A DNA stretch of 64,000 bases from Margaritifera margaritifera (GCA_029931535.1 JAQPZY010001448.1:1426001-1490000); one strand, 5' to 3'; shown: positions 1 through 13,005, numbered from the stretch's first letter. Notes: generated from the sequence alone by a model not told the origin. Made by a program: numbers and translations.

Positions 1-3
1 TAC

Positions 4-166
4 AACGAATGCTTAATTAAGAATCAATCGCGCCCCAAACATCGACATTAAAACCATCGCAGTCTAGCGATATAATACTGTACCTTTCCTCATAACTCTG
101 ATTAATTGCTACGTGCCAATATAATGCGCTGTACGGAAATACATCGACAGAAATTTACACCCTTAC
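4..166 (+). repeat. Diverged interspersed repeat R1, copy 1
   Basis: This stretch aligns over its whole length with 4503-4663 in the same orientation, sharing the opening AACGAATGCTTAATTAAGAA and a closing CGACAGAAATTT block, with scattered substitutions. It runs to the window edge, so its true left end may lie outside. It is followed immediately by an isolated transposon 3' terminus (166-190), which copy 2 lacks. No coding potential is visible. Confidence 0.85.
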
Positions 167-190
167 ATGGTCTATGACCAGTAGAGCTAT
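166..190 (+). mobile_element. Isolated 3' terminus of the HINE-like family
   Basis: The palindrome TGGTCTATGACCA followed by GTAGAGCTAT matches the 3' ends of the full-length elements at 14601-15980 and 23139-24608. None of that family's ~150-bp internal repeats precedes it; R1 does. This is either a solo end or the end of a different member whose internal part is R1. Confidence 0.7.
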
Positions 191-229
191 AAAAAACACA
201 CAAAAAAACAAACAAACAAACAAAAATAT

Positions 230-395
230 TTGTAAATATCTTCTAATTTTCGACTAAACAAAATTTAGTGAAAAGTTATTTCAAAATACATAACTGTCAT
301 GATACAACAATATCTGTGCATAGCTTCTAATTTTCGACTAAACTAATTTCAGTTGAAACTTATTTTAGGCACAGAGTAACTGTACTCGTATGATT
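230..395. repeat. Two-copy tandem duplication
   Basis: Two imperfect copies of about 85 bases lie side by side. Both contain CTTCTAATTTTCGACTAAAC and a following TTAGT/TCAGT-GAAA block. A weaker third trace is near 762-790 (ATTTTCGACT...TTTCAGTCGAAG). Confidence 0.7.
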
Positions 396-397
396 GA

Positions 398-446
398 TTA
401 CTTGGCTTAGTTCTTCCTCTGGGGACAATAAAAGACACACACACAA
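398..446 (+). repeat. CA-linked repeat end, family C
   Basis: TTACTTGGCTTAGTTCTTCC, then CTCTGGGGACAATAAAAGAC, runs into a short (CA) tract. The same sequence occurs in reverse complement at 5562-5600, again abutting a CA/GT tract, and in diverged form at 5363-5400. This looks like a conserved terminus of an interspersed repeat carrying a CA microsatellite. Confidence 0.7.
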
Positions 447-590
447 TTTATTTCAAGATTTTATTCAAAATTGTTGCTGTTACTACAGAAATATTAAAAT
501 GCAAACACAAAAATTGCAAGTATTACTGCTTTTGTACCGATGGTTCGGTACCAGAACCCCTCTTGTCTGCAAAATGATTCGCGTGAAAAT

Positions 591-594
591 ATAC

Positions 595-684
<90 letters not shown>

Positions 685-690
685 GCACAC
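591..690. repeat. (TA)n-(CA)n compound microsatellite
   Basis: About 80 bases of alternating TA with a short CA tail. Reading frames through it (poly Ile-Tyr) are artefacts. Confidence 0.97.
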
Positions 691-1027
691 TACTATTGCA
701 AGGCTATATCATGAACCTCACTTAGTGAAGTATCGTTAATGGTATTTGAAGGAGTCAAATATTTTCGACTCACTCAATTTCAGTCGAAGATATATATATG
801 CAGAAAACATTCACGTAAATGCAATATTTCAGACTAACTCTTTGCATTCATTTAATTCTATAAAAATACAAAATGACTTGAAATATGAAGAACTCACCGC
901 GAACGAGAAATCGAAAATACTGCGCGAAATATTAATAACGTGTGCACAATTGCAATCTGTAAACCTTTTTTATTTTTACTATAAGAACCACAGGCACTTG
1001 TTTCTATTAGTAAAAGATAGAAACAAT
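691..1027. other. Noncoding, nothing recognised
   Basis: AT-rich sequence between the microsatellite and the inverted-repeat element. A 94-codon plus-strand frame lies here but resembles no family I know and has no flanking gene structure, so I do not call it. Confidence 0.5.
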
Positions 1028-2009
1028 TGATAATACTCTCCCCTACTCCCAATTAACACCAGGTCGCAATCTGACCCCTCTATAAGCCTCTACAATTTTT
1101 CTTATATCGTCTGCGCAATTAGTCACTCATAACTTACACCACCATAAAGGAAACATTCCAAGCCTTTCCTCCATGTACGATTTAAGTACCTTACTGATTT
1201 TGTAATGGCCACTTTTGCTCGAAGTTTCTCTGTTGCTTCGTGTCTTGTCTACTTTGAGCCACTTTGGGGGATTTCATTTCCAATCTATTTCGGAGTGAAT
1301 GCGTCTAGATCGTGATTGCTTCAGTTATTGGTTCTTTCCTTTTGCGTGTCTTTTCAAACATCGGTACCAATCGCTACATCTCTGCCTAACCAGGCAAATA
1401 CGGGATTGGCCGAGATGTAACGAATTGAAATTTTCCCTCTATTTTTCTTATTCTTGTTGTGGTAATTCATTTTTTTGTTCGTTATGATTTCAAAAAAGAA
1501 AAGCTCCTTTTCGAATTTTCCTCTTCTCATGAAATCTGATAATCGATGTATCTATTCTTCTATGCAAATGACTTAACGGTCATGACTTCTAAGTACGCAA
1601 TATAGTAAATTAAGAGACTAGTTGAAATTATGTATAAAATTTTATTTTCCAAATGTTCCTGAATGAAAATAAAATTGAATTTAATTTTAATGTAATTCTT
1701 TTTTTTCTTTTTTTTTTTTTTTTTTGGTGGTATTCATAATGCGCCAGTAGTCGCATTCACTCCAAAGTAGAGTGAAGTGTAAGCCTCCAAAGTTGCTCAA
1801 GACAGCAACGGAGAAACTTCGAGTAAAAGTGGCCATTAAAAACTCAGCAAAGTATTTAAATCATACATGGGGGGAAGGTTTAGAATGTTTCTTTACTATG
1901 GTGTAATTTATGATATAATAAAATTTGCACGGAATCTTCGAGGGGTCAGAGTGCAAACCGCGAGAGTTAGCTACCTTGTGTTAATTGGGAGTAGAGGTGG
2001 GTGTTATCA
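1028..2009. mobile_element. Long inverted-repeat (foldback/MITE-like) element
   Basis: Arms of about 260-275 bases at 1028-1302 and 1752-2009 are reverse complements at roughly three-quarters identity. The outer ends share TACTCCCAATTAACAC and TGATAA; the inner ends share GGAGTGAATGCG. The ~450-base interior holds a T-rich tract near 1700-1725 and no recognisable transposase. No convincing target-site duplication is seen, so an old foldback-type DNA transposon or two opposed copies of one repeat are both possible. Confidence 0.75.
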
Positions 2010-3597
2010 TTAGTTTGCCCGTGCTAACAACGTGCTCGCGCTCCAAATTAATAATCAATATGCTGACTCGTACCTCAAAAGTCGCTGACATTTCGGTCCC
2101 AAGCAAAATGCAGCTCGGTGAAGTGATCTATTCAGCGGGTCAGGCAAGAATGAGAGCGTTTTTTTTTTTTTTTACTCTCTCAGGGTTCCCACTTGCGAGC
2201 GAGATTGCGCGAGACCTGTTGGAAGACGGTGTCGGAGGAATTTCTTGCTTTTTGATGAAATGGAGCACGGGCACAACACATTTTTTTTATGTCAAAAATC
2301 AACACTTAAACACTTCCATTCTCTTGAATGTTATTTTGTAAGACATCTAGGTTTGAACACCGTCCCATCCAAACTTGTCAAGAAATAGGCATTATTCTAG
2401 ATACATGCATTGTTGCTTTCATATTAAACTTGTGCAATATTTCTGTTGTCTCTCTGAAAACTGTTGAATTCAATACAATGTAGCTTTTTTACTATTGCTT
2501 ATTGTGCTTTTTAAAATTTATTTTGCTGTTGTTGTTTTTATTTTTGTTCTTTTTAAAAAAATTCCAATTATTATTTTGTATTCGCTTCACCGTTTAGCTA
2601 CGCTAGCGATCATTCGCTTACATCAATCAGGTTTGGTGATTTTTAAATGCCGCAATTGTAGCATTTTATCATCTGCATTTATTGTAGAAAGTAAGATTTC
2701 AAATAGGACGATAGCAAGCAGCCAATTAGCATAGATTTTTATATTGTCGTATCCGTACACAAGTGGGTTGGTGTTGTGTGGGTGTACTATCCTCGTTACT
2801 AGGTGTCCACTTTATTTGGTTGGTTATCGTTATCTAGAGGATGATCGACCTCGGTGTTATTGCCCGGATCGAGAAAATAATAATATAAATTATGAAATTT
2901 ATAGATGGAATAAATAGAGATCTGAGCAGATATATAGAACAGAATAACACGAGCCCCCGTACATGAAATATAACAATTTAATCAATTACATAAACAAACT
3001 GGGAAAATACATTACATTAGGAAGATACACTTCTTTTTGAAATAAATCATTCACTGAATTTGAAAACGAATATACTTATGCAAATAGCCGATCTGTTTAA
3101 ACGATAGAATTAGTTCATCATATAATTGAGTGTACAATCGAAGTCATTGTCCCTGCATAACAGCATAACCTGCGATAGACTGGTCTCTCCAACTTCAACG
3201 TTGCGGTTCTCTGTGTTCCTTCGCTTTTCCCTTCCTCGTTCTCTGTATCTCGCCTCTGTCGGCCCTCAACTTTGTATGGGTAGGTGGATACGTCAGTGCG
3301 TTGATAGGTAGGTAGGTGGATGGAGCTATTTCCCCTTTCAAAATAAACAGAGAGGCAACCTAAATCTTCTGTCAAATACCCCTCTGGGAGTAGAGCATTA
3401 CTCCACTCTCGTTACGTCAGATATCGTCCTATCGTAATTCAAACAGATACCAAAGGCTATCTGGTCAAGCCAAACATGGCAGACCATAAACAAACCTAGT
3501 TTCATAAGATTAATGTACTTCCTAACGGCTATTTCATCACTGAATCACATTAACATCACACGAGACATAACAGTTTCAGTCCGTCTCAATTATACAA
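2010..3597. other. Noncoding, nothing recognised
   Basis: Mixed-composition DNA with a poly-T run near 2160-2173 and T-rich stretches at 2490-2580. Only short frames with no family resemblance are present. Confidence 0.55.
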
Positions 3598-3601
3598 ATG
3601 A

Positions 3602-3750
3602 ATGAATGAAATTCATTACATGGCTTAACTACGTTAATTTCAGCGAATACCCACATTCAAGTCTTTAGCATACATGAAATCTCACTTCATGGCTTAACAA
3701 CGTTAATTTCAGTCAATACACACTCAAGTCTTTATCATACGTGAAATCAT
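3602..3750. repeat. Two-copy direct repeat, ~68 bp
   Basis: Two adjacent units share CATGGCTTAAC, ACGTTAATTTCAG and CAAGTCTTTA.CATAC.TGAAAT, offset by 67-69 bases. Confidence 0.85.
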
Positions 3751-4502
3751 CTAAGATCGGTGAATTCACACTGATTCTCGTAACTCAAATCAACTAAAGT
3801 AATGCATGAAATTATTAGAATACCTGATTCCTATTACAAACAAGACGACAAATTCAAACAATTTGTCAAACTCATATAAAGAAGATCACTGTACGAATTC
3901 AGATAAATGAACTCAAACACAGTTATACTCATATCAAGAAAATTGATCTATGAATTTAAACAAATAAATTCATGCAAATATAAGCAAATAAATTCAAGCA
4001 AATAATTATATTGGTATCAACGAATTACATGAGATTGATGCAAATACCTTGTGCTTTCAAGCCTTGCTCGCTTTTACCGCCAGAATTGTGTCCGTCAATT
4101 TTCCAGACATCCGGTCCCTTGGATAATTGTTTTACGAGATAATTTCTTCTAAATTCAATCTCGGAGTCTCCTATATTTTTACTCTTACAGAAAAAAGTAG
4201 ACTGGCTAAATTTTGCAATGTGACATATTAAAACCATGAAATTTCGTGTGGGAAGCACGCCCCTTATTCAGCGTAGCCAATCAGATTAAACGGATCTACC
4301 GCCTTTGATAAATATGCGACAATTCGGTCAGCGTAACCTTCTAGATTTCGCGCTATTTATGTAACTGATTCTGGACAATCTCAAAAAGATAATACTACGT
4401 CCACTAGCTTACAAATGGTTTCTGTATCCTCTCAACTCTGACATTTTCGATACCAAGATAGAAGTTAAACTTTTTCCTTCCAATCTGTCTGACCGTTGAA
4501 TA
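3751..4502. other. Noncoding, weak ORF and CCAAT-like motif only
   Basis: AAATGAATTCAA-type degenerate repeats run from 3860 to 4010. A 77-codon minus-strand frame lies at 4025-4258, with AGCCAATCAG (CCAAT-like) just outside it near 4274. The peptide resembles nothing I know and I do not call a gene. Confidence 0.5.
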
Positions 4503-4663
4503 AACGAATGCTTAATTAAGAATCCATCTCGCCCACAACACGAACATTAAAACCATTTCAGCCTAGCGATTTAATATGGTACCGGTCCTCATAAATCTAA
4601 TTAATGGTTCTCTGTCAAACTAAATTGTGCTCTACAGAAATCGACAGAAATTTGCACTATTAC
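4503..4663 (+). repeat. Diverged interspersed repeat R1, copy 2
   Basis: Direct-orientation partner of 4-166 with matching blocks across its length. It ends at TTAC, where the two copies diverge. The two copies are too dissimilar, and the intervening DNA too devoid of gag/pol signal, to be treated as LTRs. Confidence 0.85.
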
Positions 4664-5191
<528 letters not shown>

Positions 5192-5362
5192 GATACCGCC
5201 ATAACCAACAACCTAAGTTTTGAAAAGTGCCGGATTCCCAAGAAGATCGAATGAAACAAAATGGGAATGCAAACCAACAGCACAAATATTATGTAATGAT
5301 ACCAAAGTTTGAAAATGGCATGGGGAAAATAACTAAGTTTCCCTACATTTCCACCTAAAGAA

Positions 5363-5513
5363 AGGTCTTCCTCAGGGGACAATAATGGACATACACAGAA
5401 GCACACACGCGAAGAGTGGCCCGCGAACAACAATAAATATTTATATTTTTCACAGGGAAACAAAAGCATCCAGAATAATGAAGTGGTCCAAAATTGCTCT
5501 TTTCACTTCAGAC

Positions 5514-5563
<50 letters not shown>

Positions 5564-5600
5564 TTTTACTGTCCCCAGAGGAAGAGCTAAGCCAAGTAAA
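5363..5600. repeat. Inverted pair of family C ends around (GT)n
   Basis: The left end at 5363-5400 (CTTCCTC.GGGGACAATAA) and the right end at 5562-5600 (TTTTACTGTCCCCAGAGGAA) are inverted copies of the sequence seen at 398-446. The right end directly abuts a (GT)n tract of about 45 bases (5517-5562). The arrangement resembles a short element with inverted termini and an internal microsatellite. Confidence 0.65.
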
Positions 5601-6300
5601 TAAGAAATTTCTTCTACAATGGCGTTCCAAGGCATGTAGAATAAATTTGGCTAATTTCCTTAGATTAGATTATAGGCCGTCATTAAACTAAACTCTATAA
5701 ATCACTGCCATTTATTTCTTCCTGTTACACAATGTGGTATCTCTAATTTTCAGTCTTCTGGATTATCCTTCGATCTTGTCGAATCCCCTTGGCATCCGTT
5801 TTTTCTAACTGGCTTATTGGATGATACTTAATCTCTAATTTAGTTCTCAAATTTGCACAGTATCACTATTCATTCCATAACTGGTCGTCTACTTGTGTTA
5901 TAATTACCATCGTGTATTTGTGTTAGAATTACCAACGTGTACTTGTGTTATAATTACCATCTGGGTGAGTTATATAGTCCTCCTCTACGTCACTTCCGCA
6001 CACGTATCAGGGGGAGGTAATACATGCTCCAAATTCATGGAGGGTTACACTTTTTAGTGTAACAACGAATTTGGGTGTTTCGGGTATAAAGGAATAAAAA
6101 ATAAGTGTAAATAGTAATCTCCATATTTGACTTTAATCTCCAAGTAGTGCTTTGCTAAGTTGTAATACAGAAAACAGTTTATGCTAAAATATCTCACTAA
6201 ATACTCGTACGACGTAAAAGGATCACTTTTATTATCACTAACAACAGGCAATATCTCCCACTAAAACAGTCCCTCCGAATGTAATCTAACTTTATCCCGA
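5601..6300. repeat. Noncoding with a 25-bp triplet repeat
   Basis: Mostly nothing recognised. Three tandem 25-base units starting at 5891, 5916 and 5941 share A.TTGTGTTA.AATTACCA. A C homopolymer of about 16 bases follows at 6301. Confidence 0.75.
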
Positions 6301-6316
6301 CCCCCCCCCCCCCCCG
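6301..6316. repeat. Poly-C homopolymer
   Basis: An uninterrupted C run, rare in this AT-rich window. Its length may be unreliable in the assembly. Confidence 0.9.
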
Positions 6317-6454
6317 CATTACTGACTATGAGGGGAAAGTAACACTGAAGTTTTCTTGTTAGATGCAGTTTTGATTACAATTGTTATACATTAGACATCA
6401 GGACGTGCAAGAAACATTTTTTCAAAACGACTAGTTATGATCTTTTTTCATGAG

Positions 6455-6456
<2 letters not shown>

Positions 6457-6519
<63 letters not shown>
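6457..6519. repeat. (GA)n microsatellite
   Basis: About 31 GA units. Confidence 0.98.
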
Positions 6520-6523
<4 letters not shown>

Positions 6524-8224
6524 TGTAGCATTTAGACCATCATCAAACCGTGCTTTTGTCTTATTTTCAAAAATAACTATCAAAAGTACCTCATAGATAT
6601 AAGTATCCTGAGTTTTCAGTACTTTATTCTAAAACAGAATTGAAAAGCGCAAAGGGATGAGTGAAAATTAAATGAAATGGCTATATTTTAATTAATTTTT
6701 CGATGAATGCCGTGTGAAATGGGTGTACTGATGGATTATCTAGGCATAACATAATAGAAAAACAGAGGAAAAATGACGAACGAACGAATAGATGCGTAGC
6801 GGCGTAATTAGACTGGATGGGAGTGGGAGTTTAACTAGTGAACTCAGAAACGGGTGAATATATTGTGAATGAAGGAATGAGCGGAGAAATGAATATGGGA
6901 CAAAAATTTAAAACCTGACCAGACATTTTCTAAAATTTCCATGCCCTACAGTTTTCACTCCAAAACTTAATTTATATAAATAGTCACGTAATTATTTTTC
7001 GTTATCTACAACCCCGAAAATAAGAAACCATAAATAGAAAGCGCGCGATAGCGAAACTTTCATGCTCAAATCTCATCAACATTCCATCAGCAGCGGTCCC
7101 CGACCTTTACCCGAGAAAAGGCACTTTGCCAAAGTCAATTTGATAAGCATGTTAAAATACTAGCTTTTCTAAACAATGATTTAGTCAGCAATTAATGACT
7201 TGAAAGCAGTCTTCGGGCTAAAGGAAGGAGGTTATCTATACCGTACTATTGGGTCAATTGGATCAAGGAAATAGGAAACAAAATGGTTGGGGTTTTTTTG
7301 ACAAAAAAACTACGCTTGACATGTTGTGGTACTTTGCTGCATAGAATACATTATTGGATGATTCTCGATAAAACACAAAGTGGTACAGATAATACTCTAA
7401 GAAAGGATTATGTAAATGCAAAACCAGCACACAGATTTCTCTGAATATTCAGAAGAAGAAAAAAGTGACCTCTTCAAATGAGACAATGTCTACTTCTGAC
7501 TAATTTGATCCGGATATGACGTCAATAATGTGATATATGACAGGTTTTACAGCCGGGTATTTTGAGATCAACACTCATTTGTCAGAGGTGAAAACTGTGT
7601 CCTAATCTTTGGTGCATTTATCAAATTTTTAAGACTTAAATTATTATTACTGACCATTCATATACTGATCATTCATATACTTAAATAATGCTCAAAATAT
7701 ACTATAAAAGACTCTTTCTATAACATTTTAACATCTACGCATATATTCGTGAAGTAAATTAACTCTTCTTTTATTCGAAATTGCGAAAAGCACACCGAAA
7801 AGACCATTTCTTTCAACAATGCTATTACAACGGGGTATTACCGCGCACGTTAAACATTAAATGAAAAGTGGTTTTTACACGAGACTTTGGTAAAGAACTT
7901 TCCAATGACCTCACCTTTGCGTTTTCTCTGCGGCACGTTAACCACTTCATTTTCAGATAGATCTGTCAAAATGCTTTTTGGCAATATTATATCTGTATTA
8001 TTTTTGGTTTTGATTAGCTCGTGACACTTGGGTCGCAGTGGGGTAATTTTGATCGGCTTTGGTTTGATTCTTGATTAGATAAAATACAGAGAATATATAA
8101 ATATAGAAAGCTCCCTAACTTCCCCGCGTTGTGGATCATTTGTCAATATTTGGACTTTGTTTAATGCTTAAAAAGACACGAGTCAATGTAAGAACATTTG
8201 GAATGTCCAGTATCCTTTTTTTGT
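6520..8224. other. Single-copy noncoding DNA
   Basis: No internal repeats, no gene-like frames and no RNA gene signal seen in about 1.7 kb. Confidence 0.55.
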
Positions 8225-8236
8225 ATTATTTATTTA

Positions 8237-8540
8237 CGTACACGCAGACATTAACACACACAGATATTCACGTACACACAGACATTCACGCACACAGACA
8301 TTAACACACACAGACATTAACACACACGCATACATTAACACACAGACATTCACGCACACAGACATTCACGCACACAGACATTAACACACACAGACATTAA
8401 CACACACACGCAGACATTAACACACATTCACGCACACAGACATTAACACACACACATACATTAACACACACACAGACATTCACGCACACACAGACATTAA
8501 CACACACACACACAGACATTAACACACACATACAATTAAT
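8237..8540. repeat. CA-rich minisatellite
   Basis: Irregular units built from ACACACAGACATTAAC and ACACAGACATTCACGC, roughly 16-24 bases each with variable CA length. Confidence 0.9.
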
Positions 8541-9095
8541 GATCTTTGTTTAGATCCAGGATTTTTACTAGAAAGAACTGAAGAAACACAATGGTGCTAT
8601 TCGTGGATGATTTCCCCACTATGAAAAATACGAAAATTCAGTGACATACCTTTTCGGTTAAAAAACCAAAACAAACTTCTATTATAACGCATTAATCGAG
8701 CTAAATGTTGAATCTGAAAAATTCTACTTCAGTAAAAATAGACAAGAAAAATTCTGTGCTACGTGCAATAGAATGCCTGAGTAGAAATATTACACACGTC
8801 TGGAAAATGTAAGAGTAGAAATATTACACAGGTCTGAAAAATGTTAGAATTTGTGCACTGAATTGTACCAAAACCCATTAAGATATATTGTTTTTTTTTA
8901 ACCTCATTCCCAAACTGAACGAAGGACATGTCATAATCGTCACATGGTACTAATTCAATTCCTATAATAAACCCATGGAAACGCTTATTTTGTACCAAAG
9001 GAATAAACCGCTACTTTCATTATTGGGGTTCGTTGACAACTGCGTCACACTTCCGGTGCTTGTGAGACCGTAGAAAACTAGCATCCTCCATCATA
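8541..9095. other. Noncoding, nothing recognised
   Basis: AT-rich sequence. A short duplicated block (AGTAGAAATATTACACA.GTCTG) occurs at about 8781 and 8813. Confidence 0.55.
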
Positions 9096-9436
9096 GTTAA
9101 AGTTCATTCGCAACTTCGAGGTCAGTCCTACAGATCAGACCTCGAATGTATGCCGATAGCTTCATTCGGGCCAGCTCGGCTATTTACGAAACAAGGATTG
9201 ACCAAGAAGTTGCGAATGTATCGAACTACTTTTTCATTCGTAACTTTTCGGTCAATCTTGCAATCTATCCAATCGTAGAAATAGCCGAAGTGGTCAGAAT
9301 GGATTGAGGTTTCCTTTTTACGGAGATTTCCAGCGAACAAAATGCATGATTTTTCGGTAAATTACTGCGCCGACATACATCCAAGGCATATTTTGTTTCC
9401 CAGAAAAAGCCGAGGACGTTCCGATTGAGTTAAAGT
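9096..9436 (+). mobile_element. hAT-like MITE, family A, intact with TSD
   Basis: A 325-base element (9104-9428) is flanked by a perfect 8-base duplication GTTAAAGT (9096-9103 and 9429-9436). The termini are imperfect inverted repeats: TCATTCGCAACTTCGAGG at the left, and the reverse complement of the right end reads TCAATCGGAACGTCCTCGG. The interior contains a further inverted repeat built from CTCGGCTATTT and AAATAGCCGAAG. There is no transposase, so it is non-autonomous. An 8-bp TSD is the hAT-superfamily signature; assignment beyond that is inference. Related copies are at 25883-26501 and 46477-47323. Confidence 0.88.
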
Positions 9437-10130
9437 ACTTAATAGCTGTACTGTTTTTCCCATGATGCACCGCAACCATTAGTCTGGTTCTCGGCTTTGC
9501 ATGCTCACTGCAACGCCCTCGGCTACACGAATCAGGAGAAATATATTTGACTCGTTACCGGCCTTTGATATTTAGGCCGGGTACCAGAGAAATCATTGGG
9601 GTTCCTAAACCAAATTAGTAAAGAAACTGACAGTTCATCATTAGAAACTTTTCCCCTGTCTCATTTCAATTAATGAAAAGATTTGAAAAGATATATTTTC
9701 TTAATTTTACTTCTCATCATCAGCCCTGCCTCCCAAACCTGTACATCCTCGATTTTATTTTCACCCATTTCTAGACTGGCTCTAATTTCTTGGTTATATT
9801 AGTACCATTAGTCATATAGTACCCTTCGTCTGATGTTTCTAAATAAAGAAAACTTATTGCTCGTTAACACATCAGCAGTTTTGCTATTGAATTTCTGCAT
9901 CTACATTTTTTTTTCAGTGACACCTAATTGACAAGTTAGTTTCTTTATTGGGGTGTCAAAAAGTTTCTAGTTCCCCTCGGTTCTTTTTTACTATCACACA
10001 CTACATGAATGACCTACTCCATATAATAGATAAAATGTGCGCCAAGCATAATGCATAAATCGGGGCAAACGTAGTTTACAATTATGCTGTTATTCGTTTT
10101 ATAAACCAGACTTTCATGGACAATTAACAT

Positions 10131-10135
<5 letters not shown>
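9437..10135. other. Noncoding, nothing recognised
   Basis: About 700 bases of single-copy sequence between the MITE and a GA tract. Confidence 0.5.
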
Positions 10136-10202
<67 letters not shown>

Positions 10203-10203
10203 A
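10136..10203. repeat. (GA)n microsatellite
   Basis: About 30 GA units ending in GGGAGGGAG. Confidence 0.98.
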
Positions 10204-11489
10204 GATTGTATCTATAGAAAAGACAGACAGAGACAAGACAACCGACTGATATTAAAGACAGACAAACAGAAATGTAGGCAATAAAATTGAAACCACTGCA
10301 GCGTTTTCAGTTAGTTTTTTTTATTTGTTTCATATATCTATCAAACACATCGTTTTCGTCTGTATAATGCAATATTGCCTACTAATACATCCATAGTATA
10401 CATAGGGAATTGGCAGTGTAGCTAATTTCCACAACGGCTTATGCCCAGTCCAAAACTGGAACGAGACCGTATATGTTCATTCAACACAACTGATGTAACA
10501 CTCTCAGTCTACGGTTAAAGAACAATGTTATGGAAAATATAAATCTTTCCTTTTGCATCGGACTAATAAAATGTGGCATCGAAAGATTATGGTCACGAAA
10601 CAGAAAATAAATTAACGAAAATGGAGCTGTATACAGGATATGATATTACCACTCTAGTTTTTTTCTTACTGATTAAACAGATCTGTTTCCAAGAATGAAT
10701 ATGATGGCGTCGTTGTCTGTCGTTTTAAAACATATTGAAGTTTAGTACTTCAAAAGATCATTACTAATAATGTGCTACATCTGATCTATTGTTTCATTAC
10801 TTACTGTTCATAGTTTTCAAATAGTTTCAAGTAGGTATCATACTAAGACACTTCCAGATCGTTGTTAGAATAGTGGGTTTAGAACATATTTATAACTAAA
10901 ACTTACTACACATAAAAATAATATCATTTTTTTTACACGTTTAGGTAGCACCAAAATAGTACTGGGCAAGGTACACGTTCCTGTATGCACCATGTCGGAT
11001 GAAAATCCACCCACTACAATACATTACAATCCAGTCATCAACATGTATATATTTTTATGCACGTACGAGGACGGAGAAACCGTGTAAATAAAATATTTAC
11101 ATGACAAACATTTCCTCAGGTTATTTCACCCATTTATTTTCACCCCCACCCACACAACCACCTCTCCAACAGTTGTGAAAATCAGTCCAACTCTTTTTTT
11201 TCAACTCCATCACAGAGCAAAACTAAACGAAATCGAGAAAATCACAGTAGCAAATGCTTATCAAGCGACACCCAAATATGTTTTTAAAAAAATTAAAAAA
11301 AAAAAAAAAAAAAAAAAATCTCTAGAAAGTGGACCATGCACGGGGTATTTTCCCCTAAATTTCTTACTTTGGTAATTGCCAACCGTAACAGTTGTGACTT
11401 TTAATTTAATATCAAACGCAACTGGCACAAAGTTTGTATGCACAAAACTGATGTTCTACAATGCTTACCACAGTCGGACATACAGTCAT
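10204..11489. other. Noncoding with poly-A tract
   Basis: Single-copy sequence with an A-rich run at 11284-11318. No gene-like frame. Confidence 0.55.
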
Positions 11490-11569
11490 GACACAGTTAC
11501 TAATAACGATTGTGACACAGTTACTAATAACGATTGTGACACAGTTACTAATAACGATTGTGACACTGT
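11490..11569. repeat. 24-bp tandem repeat, three units
   Basis: Units begin at 11490, 11514 and 11538 with GACACAGTTACTAATAACGA followed by TTGT; a fourth begins at 11562 and breaks off. Confidence 0.95.
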
Positions 11570-12916
11570 GGGATAACCATGCCTCTAGTATCAAATGACC
11601 CCTATGGCCAATAATCATACGAAACATTTTAGTGCTACACGAGATATTTGCAACATGGTTCCATTATTTTCATTAAAAAATTGTCGACAGGTTAAACTGA
11701 CTCGCATTTTAATTCATTAGTCTTGACGCATTTTAAGCCCGTGGCATAGACAGTGATAACTTTCCGATGAAGTTCTAATCACAGATGTAGGACGCGTGTT
11801 CTGTTCCTTTGCATGTAGGTGTTAATCCTGTCAATTTCAGCAAGTTGTTTTCTGTGAATCATTCGCTGCATAAGCACCGTAACGAAATGTCGATCTCGCA
11901 ATAAAAAAAGTTAGACGACTGACACGGTATGCATCTTGGATAAGTGATTCGTGGAAAAGTTAACACTATTTCGGCCAATGGTGTGGAAGTGCTTTTCATA
12001 AAAAGCATCTACGATTTTTAGAGCTTTATTTTCTGTAGGTGTGGCACTTGAAATTGCAGTCTTCCATGAAAAGATCTCTCTTGACATGCACCTGTGTCTG
12101 TATTTATCAGTTTAACGAGCAACAAAACACTGCCATGTCTGTATTGATGAAAATTTGAAAAGGCCAATGTAATATTACACTATGATAAATAGGGGACAAG
12201 GAGTCACTGGGAACTCATTAAGGCGGTGTATTGGTTTACATAATATTACTATATCAAAATAAATACAATTAATAGGACTGATCAGACATGCACAATCCGT
12301 ATGCAGGAAACCCGAGAGGAATCACATTAGATTTGAAAAGACGAGAATGAAAATGGATTCACTATGCATTAAATTGATCTCCATGCTAATAGAGATTCAG
12401 TTTTCGATATAACCCTTTACGTTTCAGATATTCAGATGCGGGTCCAAATGTAGAGGTTATCGTTACACTGAGGTAAAACGGACGTCATTGACAACCAAAA
12501 TGCACATGGTTCGAAACTGATTAAATGCCAGCTTATTATTTGCACGCTGGCTAGTGGCCGAAATATTTGACAAGAATTTGACAATTAAATAAAATTGTTA
12601 TACTTTAAAGAGCTCTAGCCTCTATCATTACAAAATGAAAAATGTCAGTAAAGACAGATCTGCTATTTACTTAGGGATACAACAGCTACTTCGATTGTTT
12701 AAATATTAGAGAATAAAATTAAAGAGGTCGAAACTAAGATTCAAAGTCTGATATCGATGTATGGACAGTACTATGATTGCAAACAAGTTGATTGGACTCA
12801 TATTTCATTACAGTTGTTCTCGCGTATTTCAAATTAAATACTCTTTAACAAAGTGTCTATCAGTTTTGGAGCTTAACTTTTACGGGCATAATATCTGCAT
12901 CGTAGTGTCAGATTCT
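11570..12916. other. Single-copy noncoding DNA
   Basis: No repeats or gene-like frames recognised in about 1.35 kb. Confidence 0.55.
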
Positions 12917-12920
12917 GTCC

Positions 12921-13005
<85 letters not shown>

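Noticed and set aside
4025..4258. 77-codon minus-strand frame with a CCAAT-like motif upstream
   Set aside because: No recognisable domain, no splice-supported neighbours, and the length is expected by chance.
1..4663. Direct repeats 4-166 and 4503-4663 as LTRs of a retrotransposon
   Set aside because: The repeats are too diverged and short, the intervening DNA lacks gag, protease or polymerase signal, and no primer-binding site was seen.
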